Assembly (NCBI RefSeq): GCF_944387275.1
Contig: NZ_CALXEG010000001.1
Location: 62,001-126,000, forward strand
Length of the DNA: 64,000 nucleotides
Source of the DNA: an uncultured Pseudoflavonifractor sp.
Lineage (GTDB): Bacteria; Bacillota; Clostridia; Oscillospirales; Oscillospiraceae
Direction: 5' to 3'
Shown here: piece after piece, positions 41,572 to 50,148 of the stretch
How positions within the stretch are numbered: the first letter of the stretch is position 1
How the letters are laid out: each line of letters begins with the position of its first letter
Made by a program: the position numbers and the translations under genes
Notes under the pieces: model-generated
Databases searched by the model: none
The model's input: only the letters and a program-made list of their open reading frames with translations
Told to the model about the DNA's origin: nothing

Positions 41572-42180
41572 ATGGAACTGAACGAACGGATCGCCGCGGC
41601 TCGGCGGGCGGCAGGTATGTCCCAGGAGCAGCTGGGGGAGGCCCTTGGGGTATCCCGCCAGGCGGTGAGCAAGTGGGAGAGCGGCCAGACCAAACCCGAT
41701 CTGGACACCGTGAGCAAAATGTGCGAGCTCTTTCATCTGTCCGCCGACTATCTGCTGCTGGGCAAGGCGGAGAATAAACCCGACGGCTCCGCACCACAGG
41801 CCCAATCCCAGCCTCAGGCGCCGTCGGGCGGCTACTCCCTGATCCTGCTGGACACCAACCCCAGCCCCTGGGAGACCCGCCGTATCCTGCGCAACAGCGG
41901 CATGTCGGAGGAGGACGTGGACCGGATGGTACCCCTTCTGCCCGTGGCGCTGGCCTCCGGCCTGACGCTGGAGGAGGCCTACCGCTGGGCCAAGGACTTT
42001 GAGACCTGCGGCCTGGTGAAGGTCATCCGGGACGAGAGCGCCCAGAGCCAGGAGGCCATGCTCCGTGCGGACCCTATCGAGGCCCCGGAGGAGAAGCGGG
42101 GCGGACTGGGGTTCGGCGGCACGGTGCTGGCCGTCATGCTGGGTGTCATTCTGGCCCTGCTGCTCATGATGATTTTCTGA
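41572..42180 (+). CDS. XRE-family regulator with an L7/L12-like domain and membrane anchor
   Basis: 202 residues in three parts. An N-terminal XRE helix-turn-helix (~1-65: AARRAAGMSQEQLGEALGVSRQAVSKWES) comes first. After a Gln/Pro/Ser linker there is a middle domain (~83-155) with the pattern LILLDTNPSPWETRRILRN, VPLLPVALASGLTLEEAYRW and FETCGLVKVIRDE. This resembles the C-terminal domain of ribosomal protein L7/L12 (strand, VIKxIRE helix, EEA helix, closing strand). A C-terminal membrane helix follows (LGFGGTVLAVMLGVILALLL). GGAGGAGG precedes the ATG. A membrane-tethered regulator is implied; the ligand is unknown. Confidence 0.8.
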   Translation: MELNERIAAARRAAGMSQEQLGEALGVSRQAVSKWESGQTKPDLDTVSKMCELFHLSADYLLLGKAENKPDGSAPQAQSQPQAPSGGYSLILLDTNPSPWETRRILRNSGMSEEDVDRMVPLLPVALASGLTLEEAYRWAKDFETCGLVKVIRDESAQSQEAMLRADPIEAPEEKRGGLGFGGTVLAVMLGVILALLLMMIF

Positions 42181-42548
42181 GGACCAACGCCCTCCCCTTT
42201 GCCATCATCGTTCTCACAGCCGCCCTCTACTGGCTCAGCCGCCTGGCCCTCACCGGCCTGCCCGGGGCAGAGGGGCGCTTCTTCGCCTGGTACTTCCATG
42301 ATATCCTGGCCGGGGGCATGATCCTCGCCCTGGTGAACCTGCTGCTGTCCGCCGGACGGCTGCCGCCTCTCACCAGAGTACTGCCCGCCGCCGCCTTTCT
42401 GCTCTTGTGCGGCCTGTTCTGGGAGTACGTCTCTCCCCTTCTGATTTCCGGTTCCGTGTCCGACCCCCTGGACCTGCTGGCCTATCTGGCGGGCGGACTG
42501 GCCGTTTTGCCTCTTCTCCGCCTGACCAAGGCGCAGCGCCGCCCCTGA
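42177..42548 (+). CDS. Small membrane protein with no conventional start codon at its apparent N-terminus
   Basis: The frame from 42177 reads as a coherent four-helix membrane protein of about 123 residues (LPFAIIVLTAALYWLSRLAL, DILAGGMILALVNLLL, RVLPAAAFLLLCGLFWEYV, LDLLAYLAGGLAVLPLL). The first ATG is only at 42318, inside the second helix. The only upstream candidate is CTG at 42177, which overlaps the XRE stop as CTGA. Either translation is coupled from an unusual start, or the short 76-residue form is made, or the gene has lost its start. A weak similarity to VanZ-like folds is the only family hint. It is cotranscribed with the XRE gene. Confidence 0.5.
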   Translation: MRTNALPFAIIVLTAALYWLSRLALTGLPGAEGRFFAWYFHDILAGGMILALVNLLLSAGRLPPLTRVLPAAAFLLLCGLFWEYVSPLLISGSVSDPLDLLAYLAGGLAVLPLLRLTKAQRRP

Positions 42549-42564
42549 CTCCGTCCTGTTGCAG

Positions 42565-42603
42565 AAAGCCCCCGGCCGCTCAGATTGAGCGGCCGGGGGC
42601 TTT
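42565..42603. terminator. Bidirectional terminator between the XRE unit and pgsA
   Basis: AAAGCCCCCGGCCGCTCA (42565-42582) pairs with TGAGCGGCCGGGGGCTTT (42586-42603) around GAT. Perfect 18-bp stem; T-runs are short on both sides. Confidence 0.8.
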
Positions 42604-42609
42604 GGTGCA

Positions 42610-43137
42610 TCACATGTTCTTCCAGTCCATAACGTCCCGGTTCTTGATAAAGTACTCCACGCCGGAGTAGAGGGTGGTGAGGACAATGATGGCCATGACC
42701 ACCGTATCCACCACCACGTTGGGGAACACGAACATGACGCAGATGCCCACCATGGTGGAGGCGGTCTTGATCTTGCCGGACCAGGCGGCGGCGATCACCC
42801 GGCCCCGCTCCACGGCGATGAGCCGCAGGGCGGTGACGGCGAACTCCCGGGCGATGACGATCAGCAGGGCCCAGGCGGGGAAACGGCCGGTCTCCACGAA
42901 CCACAGCATGGCGGCCATGACCAGCAGCTTGTCGGCCAGGGGGTCCATGAATTTGCCGAAATCGGTGACCTGGTTGTAGTGGCGGGCAATGTACCCGTCC
43001 ACGAAGTCGGTGATGCTGGCCAGGATAAAGATGGCCAGGGCCACATACCGGCTGTACGGGAAGCCCAGATAGAGCACCACCAGGAACAGCGGGATCATGA
43101 CCACCCGGCTGAGGGTGAGCTTGTTGGCCGTATTCAT
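42610..43137 (-). CDS. pgsA: CDP-diacylglycerol-glycerol-3-phosphate 3-phosphatidyltransferase
   Basis: 175-residue integral membrane enzyme forming phosphatidylglycerophosphate, the committed step to phosphatidylglycerol and cardiolipin. The CDP-alcohol phosphotransferase motif DG-x2-AR-x8-G-x3-D-x3-D is intact (DGYIARHYNQVTDFGKFMDPLAD, ~43-68, shown here only as its key residues D, G, A, R, G, D, D). It begins MNTANKLTLSRVVMIPLF, typical of PgsA. It lies three bases after rimO, with which it is cotranscribed. Confidence 0.93.
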   Translation of the reverse strand: MNTANKLTLSRVVMIPLFLVVLYLGFPYSRYVALAIFILASITDFVDGYIARHYNQVTDFGKFMDPLADKLLVMAAMLWFVETGRFPAWALLIVIAREFAVTALRLIAVERGRVIAAAWSGKIKTASTMVGICVMFVFPNVVVDTVVMAIIVLTTLYSGVEYFIKNRDVMDWKNM

Positions 43138-43140
43138 CCC

Positions 43141-44472
43141 TTACGCCTCCTCAATCTCGCCCATCAGGTCGCCGTCCTCGGTGCCGGTGATGCGCACGTT
43201 GACAAAGGTGCCGGCGGGCACCAGCCCGGCAGCGGTGAAGAACACCTTGCCGTCCACGTCGGGGGAATCGGCGTAGGAACGGCCGGCGTAGCAGCCCATG
43301 TCCGGGTCAAAGCCCTCACAGAGCACCTCCAGGGTCTCGCCCAGGCGGCTCTCGTTGAAGTCGTCCATCACCTGGGACTGGAGGTCCACCAGCAGCTCCA
43401 CCCGGCGGGCGGCGGTGTCCGGGTCCACCTGGTTGGGCATGACGGCGGCAGGGGTGCCCTCCTCCGGGGAGAACTGGAAAATGCCCGCCCGCTCAATGCG
43501 GGCCTCCCGCAGGAAGTCGCACAGCTCCTCGAACTCGGCCTCGCCCTCGCCGGGCAGGCCGGCGATGAGGGAGGTGCGCAGCACCAGGCCGGGGATGCGC
43601 TGCCGCAGCTTGTCCAGCAGGGCCAGGATCTCCGCCTTGGTGCCCCGGCGGTTCATGGCCCGGAGCAGCTTGTCGTTGATGTGCTGGAGGGGGATGTCGA
43701 TGTACTTGAGGATCTTGGGCTCGCTGGCGATGACCTCAATCAGGTCGTCATCCAGCTCGTCGGGGTACAGGTAGTGCAGCCGCACCCAGTGGAAGGGCAG
43801 CTTGCACAGCTCCCTGAGCAGCTCGCCCAGCATCCGCTTCTTGTACAGGTCGGTGCCGTAGCGGGTGATGTCCTGGGCGATGACGATGAGCTCCTTCACA
43901 CCCCGGTCGGCCAGCCCCTTGGCCTCGGCGAGCAGGGACTCCATGGTCCGGCTGCGGTAGCGGCCCCGGAGGTAGGGGATGATGCAGTAGGAGCAGCGGT
44001 TGTCGCAGCCCTCTGCGATCTTCAGGTAGGCGGTGTAGGCGGGGGTGGACACCATCCGGGCGCCGTCCTCGATGGTGTGATCGATGTCGCCGAAGAAGGT
44101 GGGCTGGTCCCCCTCCATGACGGACTCCACGGCGGGGACGATGTCGGTGTAGCTGCCGGTACCCAGCACGCCGTCCACCTCGGGCATCTCCTCCATCAGC
44201 TCGTCCTTGTACCGCTGGGACAGGCAGCCCGTCACCAGCAGCTTGCCCAGGGTCCCCTTGCTCTTGAGCTGGGAGAGCTCCAGGATGTTGTCAATGGCCT
44301 CGCTCTTGGCCGAGTCGATAAATCCGCAGGTGTTGAGGACGGCCACGTCGGCCCCCTCGGGGTTGGCCACCACCTCATAGCCCGCGTCCCGGCACAGAGC
44401 CATCATCTGCTCGGTATTCACCAGATTCTTGGCGCAGCCAAGGGAAACAAACGCAACTTTATACTGATTCAC
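43141..44472 (-). CDS. rimO: Ribosomal protein S12 methylthiotransferase
   Basis: 443-residue radical SAM enzyme that methylthiolates Asp in ribosomal protein S12. An N-terminal UPF0004 domain binds the auxiliary cluster (VSLGCAKNLVNTE, NTCGFIDSAK, TGCLSQRY). The radical SAM CxxxCxxC is GCDNRCSYCIIP near residues 155-163, and a C-terminal TRAM domain closes the chain. RimO rather than MiaB is supported by the SLGCAKN start and overall pattern. The GTG at 44472 is chosen because AAGGAG lies 9 bases upstream; the ATG at 44490 would contain that site. Confidence 0.92.
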   Translation of the reverse strand: MNQYKVAFVSLGCAKNLVNTEQMMALCRDAGYEVVANPEGADVAVLNTCGFIDSAKSEAIDNILELSQLKSKGTLGKLLVTGCLSQRYKDELMEEMPEVDGVLGTGSYTDIVPAVESVMEGDQPTFFGDIDHTIEDGARMVSTPAYTAYLKIAEGCDNRCSYCIIPYLRGRYRSRTMESLLAEAKGLADRGVKELIVIAQDITRYGTDLYKKRMLGELLRELCKLPFHWVRLHYLYPDELDDDLIEVIASEPKILKYIDIPLQHINDKLLRAMNRRGTKAEILALLDKLRQRIPGLVLRTSLIAGLPGEGEAEFEELCDFLREARIERAGIFQFSPEEGTPAAVMPNQVDPDTAARRVELLVDLQSQVMDDFNESRLGETLEVLCEGFDPDMGCYAGRSYADSPDVDGKVFFTAAGLVPAGTFVNVRITGTEDGDLMGEIEEA

Positions 44473-44531
44473 AGCGTGTAACTCCTTCATCTGAACGTGA
44501 AGTACAGGATATCACGAAACGTACAAAATGA

Positions 44532-44563
44532 AAAGGGGAAAATGCCCCATTTCCGGTTTTCCC
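44532..44563 (-). terminator. Probable terminator of the recA-recX unit
   Basis: On the minus strand GGGAAAA (44563-44557) pairs with TTTTCCC (44542-44536), followed by a C and TTTT. Modest stem. Confidence 0.45.
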
Positions 44564-44581
44564 TTGAAATTCTCTCTGTTC

Positions 44582-45229
44582 TCAGATACTCTCGTCCTCG
44601 AAGGTCTCACCGTACCGGCTCAGGGCGGCGCGGATGTCCTCCCAGCGGTAGCCCCGGCGGGCCAGGGCGGCGGACAGCTTGCCCAGCGTCTCCTTGTCGG
44701 CGGTGCGGCCCATGAGCTTGCGGCGGATAAAGGCGTCCATGCCGTCCGTGGGGTCCTGGACCTCCTCCAGGGCCTGGTCCCAGTACTCCCGGGGCACCCC
44801 CCGCTTCCACAGCTCGTCCCGCAGCTTCCGCTCCCCGTAGCCCTTGGCGGCGTAGTGCCGGGCCACGGTGCGGGCGTACTCGGCGTCGTTGAGGTAGCCC
44901 AGCTCCTCCAGCCGGTCAGCGGCCTCCTCGGCCAGCTCCTCAGGGATGGGCTCCTTCTCCTTGTCCCGTGGGCGGGCGGTGAGCTTGTCCACCAGCTCCT
45001 TCCGGGACATGGGCCGCCCGGACAGGAGCCGCAGGGCCTTTTCCTTCACCTCGCCCCGGCGGACGGCCTCCTCCAGCCGCCCCCGCAGTTCTTGGGTCAG
45101 CTCCATGCCGGAGTACAGCCCGAAGCAGGCCACCTCGTTCTCGGTCACCCGCAGGATGGTCCCGTCCTCTAAGTGGCACAGCCATCGGCCCTGGATACGC
45201 TGTGAGGGCAGGAGCTTAGCTATCCGCAT
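44582..45229 (-). CDS. recX: RecX (OraA) regulatory protein
   Basis: 215-residue modulator of RecA filaments, built of three-helix RecX repeats: [50 protein letters not shown], and [18 protein letters not shown]. The N-terminal ~50 residues form a basic beta extension seen in Firmicute RecX. It overlaps the 3' end of recA by 14 bases, the classical recA-recX coupling. The ATG at 45229 is preferred over a TTG two codons upstream, with GAGG 9 bases before it. Confidence 0.9.
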   Translation of the reverse strand: MRIAKLLPSQRIQGRWLCHLEDGTILRVTENEVACFGLYSGMELTQELRGRLEEAVRRGEVKEKALRLLSGRPMSRKELVDKLTARPRDKEKEPIPEELAEEAADRLEELGYLNDAEYARTVARHYAAKGYGERKLRDELWKRGVPREYWDQALEEVQDPTDGMDAFIRRKLMGRTADKETLGKLSAALARRGYRWEDIRAALSRYGETFEDESI

Positions 45230-46328
45230 CCTCAAAATCCTCGGCGGACACGTCCACGGCCCGGCCGGCGGCGCGGGCGGCGGCCTTGGCCTGACTGGGC
45301 ATCAGCTTGTAGGAGTCCCGGCGGATGTCGGCCTCCAGCTTGTCGGCCACCTCCGGGTTGTCCCGCAGGAACTGCTTGGCCGCGTCCCGGCCCTGGCCCA
45401 GGCGCATGTCGCCCATGGCGAACCAGGAGCCGCTCTTCTGCACCAGGTCCAGCTTGACGCCCAGGTCGATGAGCTCGCCCACCTTGGAGATGCCCTCGCC
45501 GTACATGATGTCGAACTCGGCCTCCCGGAAGGGGGGCGCCACCTTGTTCTTCACCACCTTGGCCCGGGTGCGGTTGCCGATGACCTCGGAGCCGCTCTTG
45601 AGGGCCTCGGTGCGGCGCACGTCGATGCGCACGGAGGAGTAGAACTTCAGGGCGCGGCCGCCGGTGGTGACCTCCGGGTTGCCGTACACCACGCCCACCT
45701 TCTCGCGCAGCTGGTTGATGAAGATGACGATGCAGTTGGTCTTGGCGATGGAGCCGGCCAGCTTGCGCAGGGCCTGGCTCATGAGGCGGGCCAGCAGGCC
45801 CACATGGGAGTCGCCCATGTCGCCCTCGATCTCGGCCCGGGGGGTCAGTGCGGCCACCGAGTCCACCACCACCACGTCGATGGCGCCGGAGCGGACCAGG
45901 GCCTCGCAGATCTCTAGGCCCTGCTCGCCGGTGTCGGGCTGAGAGATGAGCATGGAGTCGATATCCACCCCCAGGGCGCGGGCATAGGTGGGGTCCAGGG
46001 CGTGCTCGGCGTCGATGAAGGCCACCTCGCCGCCCCGCTTCTGGGCCTCGGCGGCCACGTGGAGGGCAAGGGTGGTCTTACCGGAGGACTCCGGCCCGTA
46101 GATCTCAATGATGCGGCCCTTGGGCAGGCCGCCGATGCCCAGGGCCAGGTCCAGGGACAGGGAGCCGGTGGGGATGGCCTCCACCACGATGCTGGCATTG
46201 TCCCCCAGGCGCATGATGGAGCCCTTGCCGTAGGCCCGCTCGATCTGGGCCATGGCGGTCTCCAGTGCTTTTTTCTTATCGGCGGCAGGCGCCGCGCTCT
46301 CCACAGCGGATTTCTTCTTATCTGCCAT
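45216..46328 (-). CDS. recA: Recombinase RecA
   Basis: 370-residue recombinase. Walker [14 protein letters not shown] lies near residue 80, Walker [12 protein letters not shown] near 155, the L1 loop contains [15 protein letters not shown], and the L2 region includes [23 protein letters not shown] Lys/Ala-rich N-terminal extension (~1-22) is longer than usual. The ATG at 46328 is used (GAAAGGATG about 12 bases upstream). No GAAC-N4-GTTC LexA box is seen in the short gap to prmC, so SOS control, if any, would act from further upstream. Confidence 0.97.
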   Translation of the reverse strand: MADKKKSAVESAAPAADKKKALETAMAQIERAYGKGSIMRLGDNASIVVEAIPTGSLSLDLALGIGGLPKGRIIEIYGPESSGKTTLALHVAAEAQKRGGEVAFIDAEHALDPTYARALGVDIDSMLISQPDTGEQGLEICEALVRSGAIDVVVVDSVAALTPRAEIEGDMGDSHVGLLARLMSQALRKLAGSIAKTNCIVIFINQLREKVGVVYGNPEVTTGGRALKFYSSVRIDVRRTEALKSGSEVIGNRTRAKVVKNKVAPPFREAEFDIMYGEGISKVGELIDLGVKLDLVQKSGSWFAMGDMRLGQGRDAAKQFLRDNPEVADKLEADIRRDSYKLMPSQAKAAARAAGRAVDVSAEDFEDADS

Positions 46329-46373
46329 GTTGCGTATCATCCTTTCAGCGGGCGGCCCTCCGCCCTGGTGTTG

Positions 46374-47243
46374 TTATTGATTGGCCGTCCCCTTCACCAC
46401 GCGCCAGATGCCGCCGGTGTCCTGGAAGGTCTCGATGTCCTCATAGCCGCAGCGGGCCAGGATCTGCTCCACGTCGGAGGCCTGGCCGATGCCCACCTCA
46501 AAGAGGAGCACTCCCCCCAGCCGGAGGGCCGTGCGCCACTTCTCCGCAATGTCCCGGTAGAAGTCCAGGCCGTCGTCGCCGCCGTCCAGGGCCAGGTGGG
46601 GCTCGTAGTCCCGGACGGAGGTGTCCAGGCCGTCAATGTCCCCGGTGGGGATGTAGGGCGGGTTGCAGGCGATGACATCAAAATCCCACAGCATGGCGGG
46701 GGGCACCTGCCGCGCGTCGGTCTGGACGCAGGTCACCCGGGCGTTGAGGTCGTTGCGCCGGATGTTCTGGCGGCAGATCTTCAGCGCCTCTTCCGACACA
46801 TCGGCCAGTACCACCCGGCACAGTGGGGCGTTGGCGGCCACCGCCAGGCCCACGCAGCCGCTGCCGGCACACAGATCCAGCACTCTGGCCCCCTCCCCCG
46901 CGGCACGGGCGGCCAGGATGGCCTGCTCGGCCAGCACCTCGGTGTCCGCCCGGGGGATGAGCACGTCCCGGGAGATGTCCAGGGGCAGGCCGTAGAACTC
47001 CCACTCACCGATGAGATAGGCCACCGGCTCCCCCGCCAGGCGGCGGGCCATCAGGTCGGCCACCTTTGCCTCCACCTCGTCGGAGGCGTAGAGGGACATG
47101 TCCCGGAAAAACTGCTCCCTGTTCTTGCCCGCCGCGAAGCAGACCAGCTCCCTGGCCTCCAGCTGGGCGGCCTCCACACCGGCCGCCTTCAGCTTCTGCC
47201 GGGCGTCCAGATAGAGATTGTTATAGGTCGTCGCCACACACAC
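46374..47243 (-). CDS. prmC: Peptide chain release factor N5-glutamine methyltransferase
   Basis: 289-residue SAM-dependent methyltransferase modifying the GGQ glutamine of release factors. The substrate-binding N-terminal domain (~1-85) leads into the SAM motif VLDLCAGSGCVGLAVA near 120 and catalytic NPPY near 195-198. Downstream on the same strand are recA and recX. In many Clostridia prmC sits next to a DUF1385 gene and prfA; the DUF1385 gene is upstream here across a repeat-filled gap, but prfA is not in the window. The GTG start at 47243 is uncertain; another in-frame GTG lies at 47237. Confidence 0.9.
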   Translation of the reverse strand: MCVATTYNNLYLDARQKLKAAGVEAAQLEARELVCFAAGKNREQFFRDMSLYASDEVEAKVADLMARRLAGEPVAYLIGEWEFYGLPLDISRDVLIPRADTEVLAEQAILAARAAGEGARVLDLCAGSGCVGLAVAANAPLCRVVLADVSEEALKICRQNIRRNDLNARVTCVQTDARQVPPAMLWDFDVIACNPPYIPTGDIDGLDTSVRDYEPHLALDGGDDGLDFYRDIAEKWRTALRLGGVLLFEVGIGQASDVEQILARCGYEDIETFQDTGGIWRVVKGTANQ

Positions 47244-47287
47244 TCACACACCTGTCTGCTTTTTCTCTCTTTCTTTGCGCCGCTTCG

Positions 47288-47344
47288 AAGGCCTTCCCCC
47301 TCTGGGTGAAGGTGCCCCAGTGCGCCCACTGGGGCGGATGAGGG
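47288..47344. repeat. Interspersed palindromic element in the prmC leader
   Basis: A compact unit: a CCTTCCCCCTCTGGGTGAAGG imperfect hairpin (about 47292-47312), then GCCCCAGTG (47314-47322) pairing perfectly with CACTGGGGC (47327-47335), then GGATGAGGGG. Similar short double-hairpin elements are widespread between genes in gut Oscillospiraceae by my recollection; copy number cannot be checked here. Confidence 0.5.
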
Positions 47345-47350
47345 GACGGC

Positions 47351-47633
47351 TCAGCGCTTCTTGTCACGCCTCGCCTGTTCGCGACGGGCGGCTTCCCTGC
47401 GTCTCGGACTTGAAACAGGCCCGCTTCGCTGCCCTTCGGTTTCGCGCCCTCGCTCCGGTCCATCCGCCCTGCTCACGACGACTCAGCGCTTCTCCCTGTC
47501 ACGCTTCCCACCCTCCGCGACGGCGCATAAGCCGTACGACTGCGGCAAAACCCATCCGGGGCTGTGCCCCTCCTTGGTCTTTTGCCTCCGCTCCCGTCTT
47601 ATCCGCCTGCTCCCGGGTGCTCAGCGCTTCCTT
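47351..47633. repeat. Degenerate tandem repeat block between DUF1385 and prmC
   Basis: TCAGCGCTTC occurs at 47351, 47483 and 47621, marking two ~132-138-base units plus the start of a third. The ends of units one and two match (CGCTCCGGTCCATCCGCCCTGCTC versus CGCTCCCGTCTTATCCGCCTGCTC in outline), as do the GTCACGC stretches after the core. No ribosome site or coherent protein runs through it. The gap 47244-47633 therefore holds repeats and no gene. Confidence 0.6.
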
Positions 47634-48614
47634 TTACCAAGCATCCTTCCCCTTCTCGCTGGGCAGCACCAGGGTCAGGGAACGGATGCCCACCTCGATC
47701 ATGGAGTCGTCCGGCTCAAAGGTGGTGAAGTTCTGCATCCACAGCCCCGGGGCCCGGACGGCCCGGCAGAGGATATTGTCGTGGGCGCCCACAAAGCGGT
47801 TGATCTCATAGGTAATGCCCACCACGATGGGCAGCATCAGCAGGTGCAGGCCCATGCGGGCAAAGGTGTTGGTCACCTCGATGAAGGAGAACACCACGCT
47901 GGACACCAGGATCGCCACCACGATGACCACAAAGAGGAAGCTGGTACCGCAGCGGGGATGGTGGCGGGGCTGGGCCCGCACGTTCTCCACCGTCAGGGGC
48001 AGTCCCTTCTCGTAGCAGAAGATGGTCTTGTGCTCGGCGCCGTGGTAGGAGAACACCCGGCGGATGTCCTTCATGCGGGAGCAGAGGATCAGGTAGCCCA
48101 CAAAGATGACCACCCGGACCACGCCCTCCAGCAGGTTGCGCAGCCACATGGGCATGCCGCCGGCCAGGGCGGCGCCGGCGCCCACCAGGGCGGTGGGCAG
48201 CAGGATGAACAGGCCCACGGAGAAGGCCATGCCCAGGATGACCGCCAGGGTGACAAAGAAGCTGGCGGCCTTCTCGCTGCCCAGGTGCTTTTCCAGCCAC
48301 AGCTCGAACTTGGAGGGCTCCTCCGGCTCCTCCTCGTCCTCGGGGAAGAAGGAGGCGGAGTACATGAGGGCCTTCACGCCGTTGGCCATGGAGGAGCCGA
48401 AGCTGAAAATGCCCCGGATAAAGGGCAGGCCCAGAATGGGGTACTTGTCCTTGATGAGGACCCGGTCGTCCACCTTCTCCTCCAGCCCGCCGTCGGGCTT
48501 GCGCACCACGACGGCCTTTTTCTCCGGGCCCATCATCATGATGCCCTCGATGAGCGCCTGCCCGCCGATCATGGTCTTGAAGGGGGTGGCGCAGGATTTC
48601 TCTCTGTTTGACAT
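47634..48614 (-). CDS. DUF1385 family membrane protein
   Basis: 326-residue protein. The conserved N-terminus IGGQALIEGIMMMGPEKKAVVVR and central FSYHGAEHKTIFCYE...HPRCGTSFLF mark DUF1385. Three or four hydrophobic helices lie around residues 95-215. Molecular function is not established; in Firmicutes the gene is often beside prmC and prfA, which agrees with prmC downstream here. The ATG at 48614 is chosen by homology (MSNREKSCATPFKTMIGGQALIEG, in outline) with AAAAGGAG 12 bases upstream. The stop is immediately followed by the repeat block. Confidence 0.88.
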   Translation of the reverse strand: MSNREKSCATPFKTMIGGQALIEGIMMMGPEKKAVVVRKPDGGLEEKVDDRVLIKDKYPILGLPFIRGIFSFGSSMANGVKALMYSASFFPEDEEEPEEPSKFELWLEKHLGSEKAASFFVTLAVILGMAFSVGLFILLPTALVGAGAALAGGMPMWLRNLLEGVVRVVIFVGYLILCSRMKDIRRVFSYHGAEHKTIFCYEKGLPLTVENVRAQPRHHPRCGTSFLFVVIVVAILVSSVVFSFIEVTNTFARMGLHLLMLPIVVGITYEINRFVGAHDNILCRAVRAPGLWMQNFTTFEPDDSMIEVGIRSLTLVLPSEKGKDAW

Positions 48615-48688
48615 GAGGTCGTGTTTCTCCTTTTGTTGCCTTTTGTATTTTATCAGACCTGCGGCCCGATTGCAAGAAAAATTAGAAC

Positions 48689-50119
48689 TTATGTTCCAAT
48701 CGGCAGATGGATGGTGACGATACAGCCGCCGCCCTCGGCGTTGCCGATGTCCAGGGTACCGTTGTGGCGGGTGATGATCTCGTCGCACACCGCCAGGCCG
48801 ATGCCGCTGCCTCTGGCCTTGGAGGAGCCCTTGTAGAACTTGTACTTCACGTGGGGCAGCTCCTCCTCCGGGATACCGGGGCCGTAGTCCCGGATGGTGA
48901 TGACGACCTGGTCCTCCTCCCGGTGGATGGCGGTGTCGATGCGCTTGCCGCTGCCGCCGTGCTTGGCGGCGTTGTCGAAGAGGTTGGAGAACACCTGCCG
49001 CAGCCGCTCCGGGTCGGCCTCGATGGTGGGGAACTCCTCCTCGGTGTCCTCGTAGTTGAGGATGATCCCCTCCTTGCGGAAGAACTCCTTGTAGGTGTAC
49101 ACCGCGTCCTCCAGCTCGGCCTTGATGTCCACCGGCTCGATGGACAGGGTGAACCGGCCGTCCTCAATGCGGGAGAACTCCAGCAGCTCCTCCACCATGT
49201 TGGTGAGCCTGCGGGCCTCGGAGACGATGATGCTCATGCCCTTGCGCACGTCCTCGGCGTCCCGCACCTCGCCGTTCTGGATGGTCTCGGCCCAGCCGTT
49301 GATGGCGGTAAGGGGGGTGCGCAGCTCGTGGGAGACCGAGGCGATGAACTCGCTCTTGAGCTTCTCCGACTGCTTGATCTTCAGGGACATATCGTTGATG
49401 GTGTCGGTCAGGTCGCCGATCTCGTCGTCGAACTTCTTCTCGATCTGGATGCCGTAGCTGCCGGCGGCGATTCGCTTGGCGGTCTCGGTGATGCTGGCCA
49501 CCGGCTCCACGATGGAGCGGACAAAGTACAGGTTGGAGAAGTAGACCAGGGCCAGGATCAGGGCGCCGATGAGCAGGGCGATGATGACGATCATGGTCAT
49601 CTGGCGGTCCACCAGCCGCAGGGACGTGACCATCCGGGCCACGGCCACCACCGACCCGTTGATGACCAGGGGACTGGACACGGCCATGATATGCTCGCCG
49701 GTCTGGGGGTCGTTGCCGGTCCAGGAGACGGTGTCCACGGTCTCAATGGCGCCGGAGATGTCGGGGGTGTCCGGCTTGGTGCCGGCGGTGAGGCCGTACC
49801 GGTCGTCGTTGCCGTAGCTGGAGACCTGGACGGTGCCGTTGGCGGCGTCGATGAACTGGACCTGGATGCCGTCCTGGTCGGAGAAGCGGTTGGACACATA
49901 GTCCTGGGCGTACTGGAGGTACTCGGTCTCCGTGCGGGCGGTGCTCTGGCTGACGGCGCTCTCCGCCTTGCCCTTGAGCTCGGAGCTCATGCTGGAGTAG
50001 TAGTAGCCCGCCAGGGCCACCGAGAAGGCGGTCACTGCCAGCAGGACGATAAGCAGCACCACGCTGATGGAGTTGACCATCCACCGCTTGCGGATGCCTT
50101 TGAATTTGTTGGATTTCAT
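48689..50119 (-). CDS. Sensor histidine kinase with HAMP domain
   Basis: 476-residue kinase. TM1 (VVLLIVLLAVTAFSVALAGYYY) and TM2 (MIVIIALLIGALILALVYF, ~160-180) flank an extracellular sensor of about 130 residues. A HAMP domain follows (RSIVEPVASITETAKRIAAG). HisKA has ASVSHELRTPLTAINGW (His ~263), and HATPase_c has NLFDNAAKHG and GSGIGLAVC. It resembles PhoR/ResE/WalK-type kinases without a PAS domain. The ATG at 50119 lies just after the regulator gene; an upstream in-frame ATG overlaps that gene. Third gene of a lipoprotein-regulator-kinase operon. Confidence 0.92.
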   Translation of the reverse strand: MKSNKFKGIRKRWMVNSISVVLLIVLLAVTAFSVALAGYYYSSMSSELKGKAESAVSQSTARTETEYLQYAQDYVSNRFSDQDGIQVQFIDAANGTVQVSSYGNDDRYGLTAGTKPDTPDISGAIETVDTVSWTGNDPQTGEHIMAVSSPLVINGSVVAVARMVTSLRLVDRQMTMIVIIALLIGALILALVYFSNLYFVRSIVEPVASITETAKRIAAGSYGIQIEKKFDDEIGDLTDTINDMSLKIKQSEKLKSEFIASVSHELRTPLTAINGWAETIQNGEVRDAEDVRKGMSIIVSEARRLTNMVEELLEFSRIEDGRFTLSIEPVDIKAELEDAVYTYKEFFRKEGIILNYEDTEEEFPTIEADPERLRQVFSNLFDNAAKHGGSGKRIDTAIHREEDQVVITIRDYGPGIPEEELPHVKYKFYKGSSKARGSGIGLAVCDEIITRHNGTLDIGNAEGGGCIVTIHLPIGT

Positions 50120-50148
50120 GTGTGGCTGTTCCCCCCGGATGTTCTCTC

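Noticed and set aside
46329-46373. Search for a LexA (GAAC-N4-GTTC) box before recA
   Set aside because: None found in the gap; only a small GC hairpin is present.
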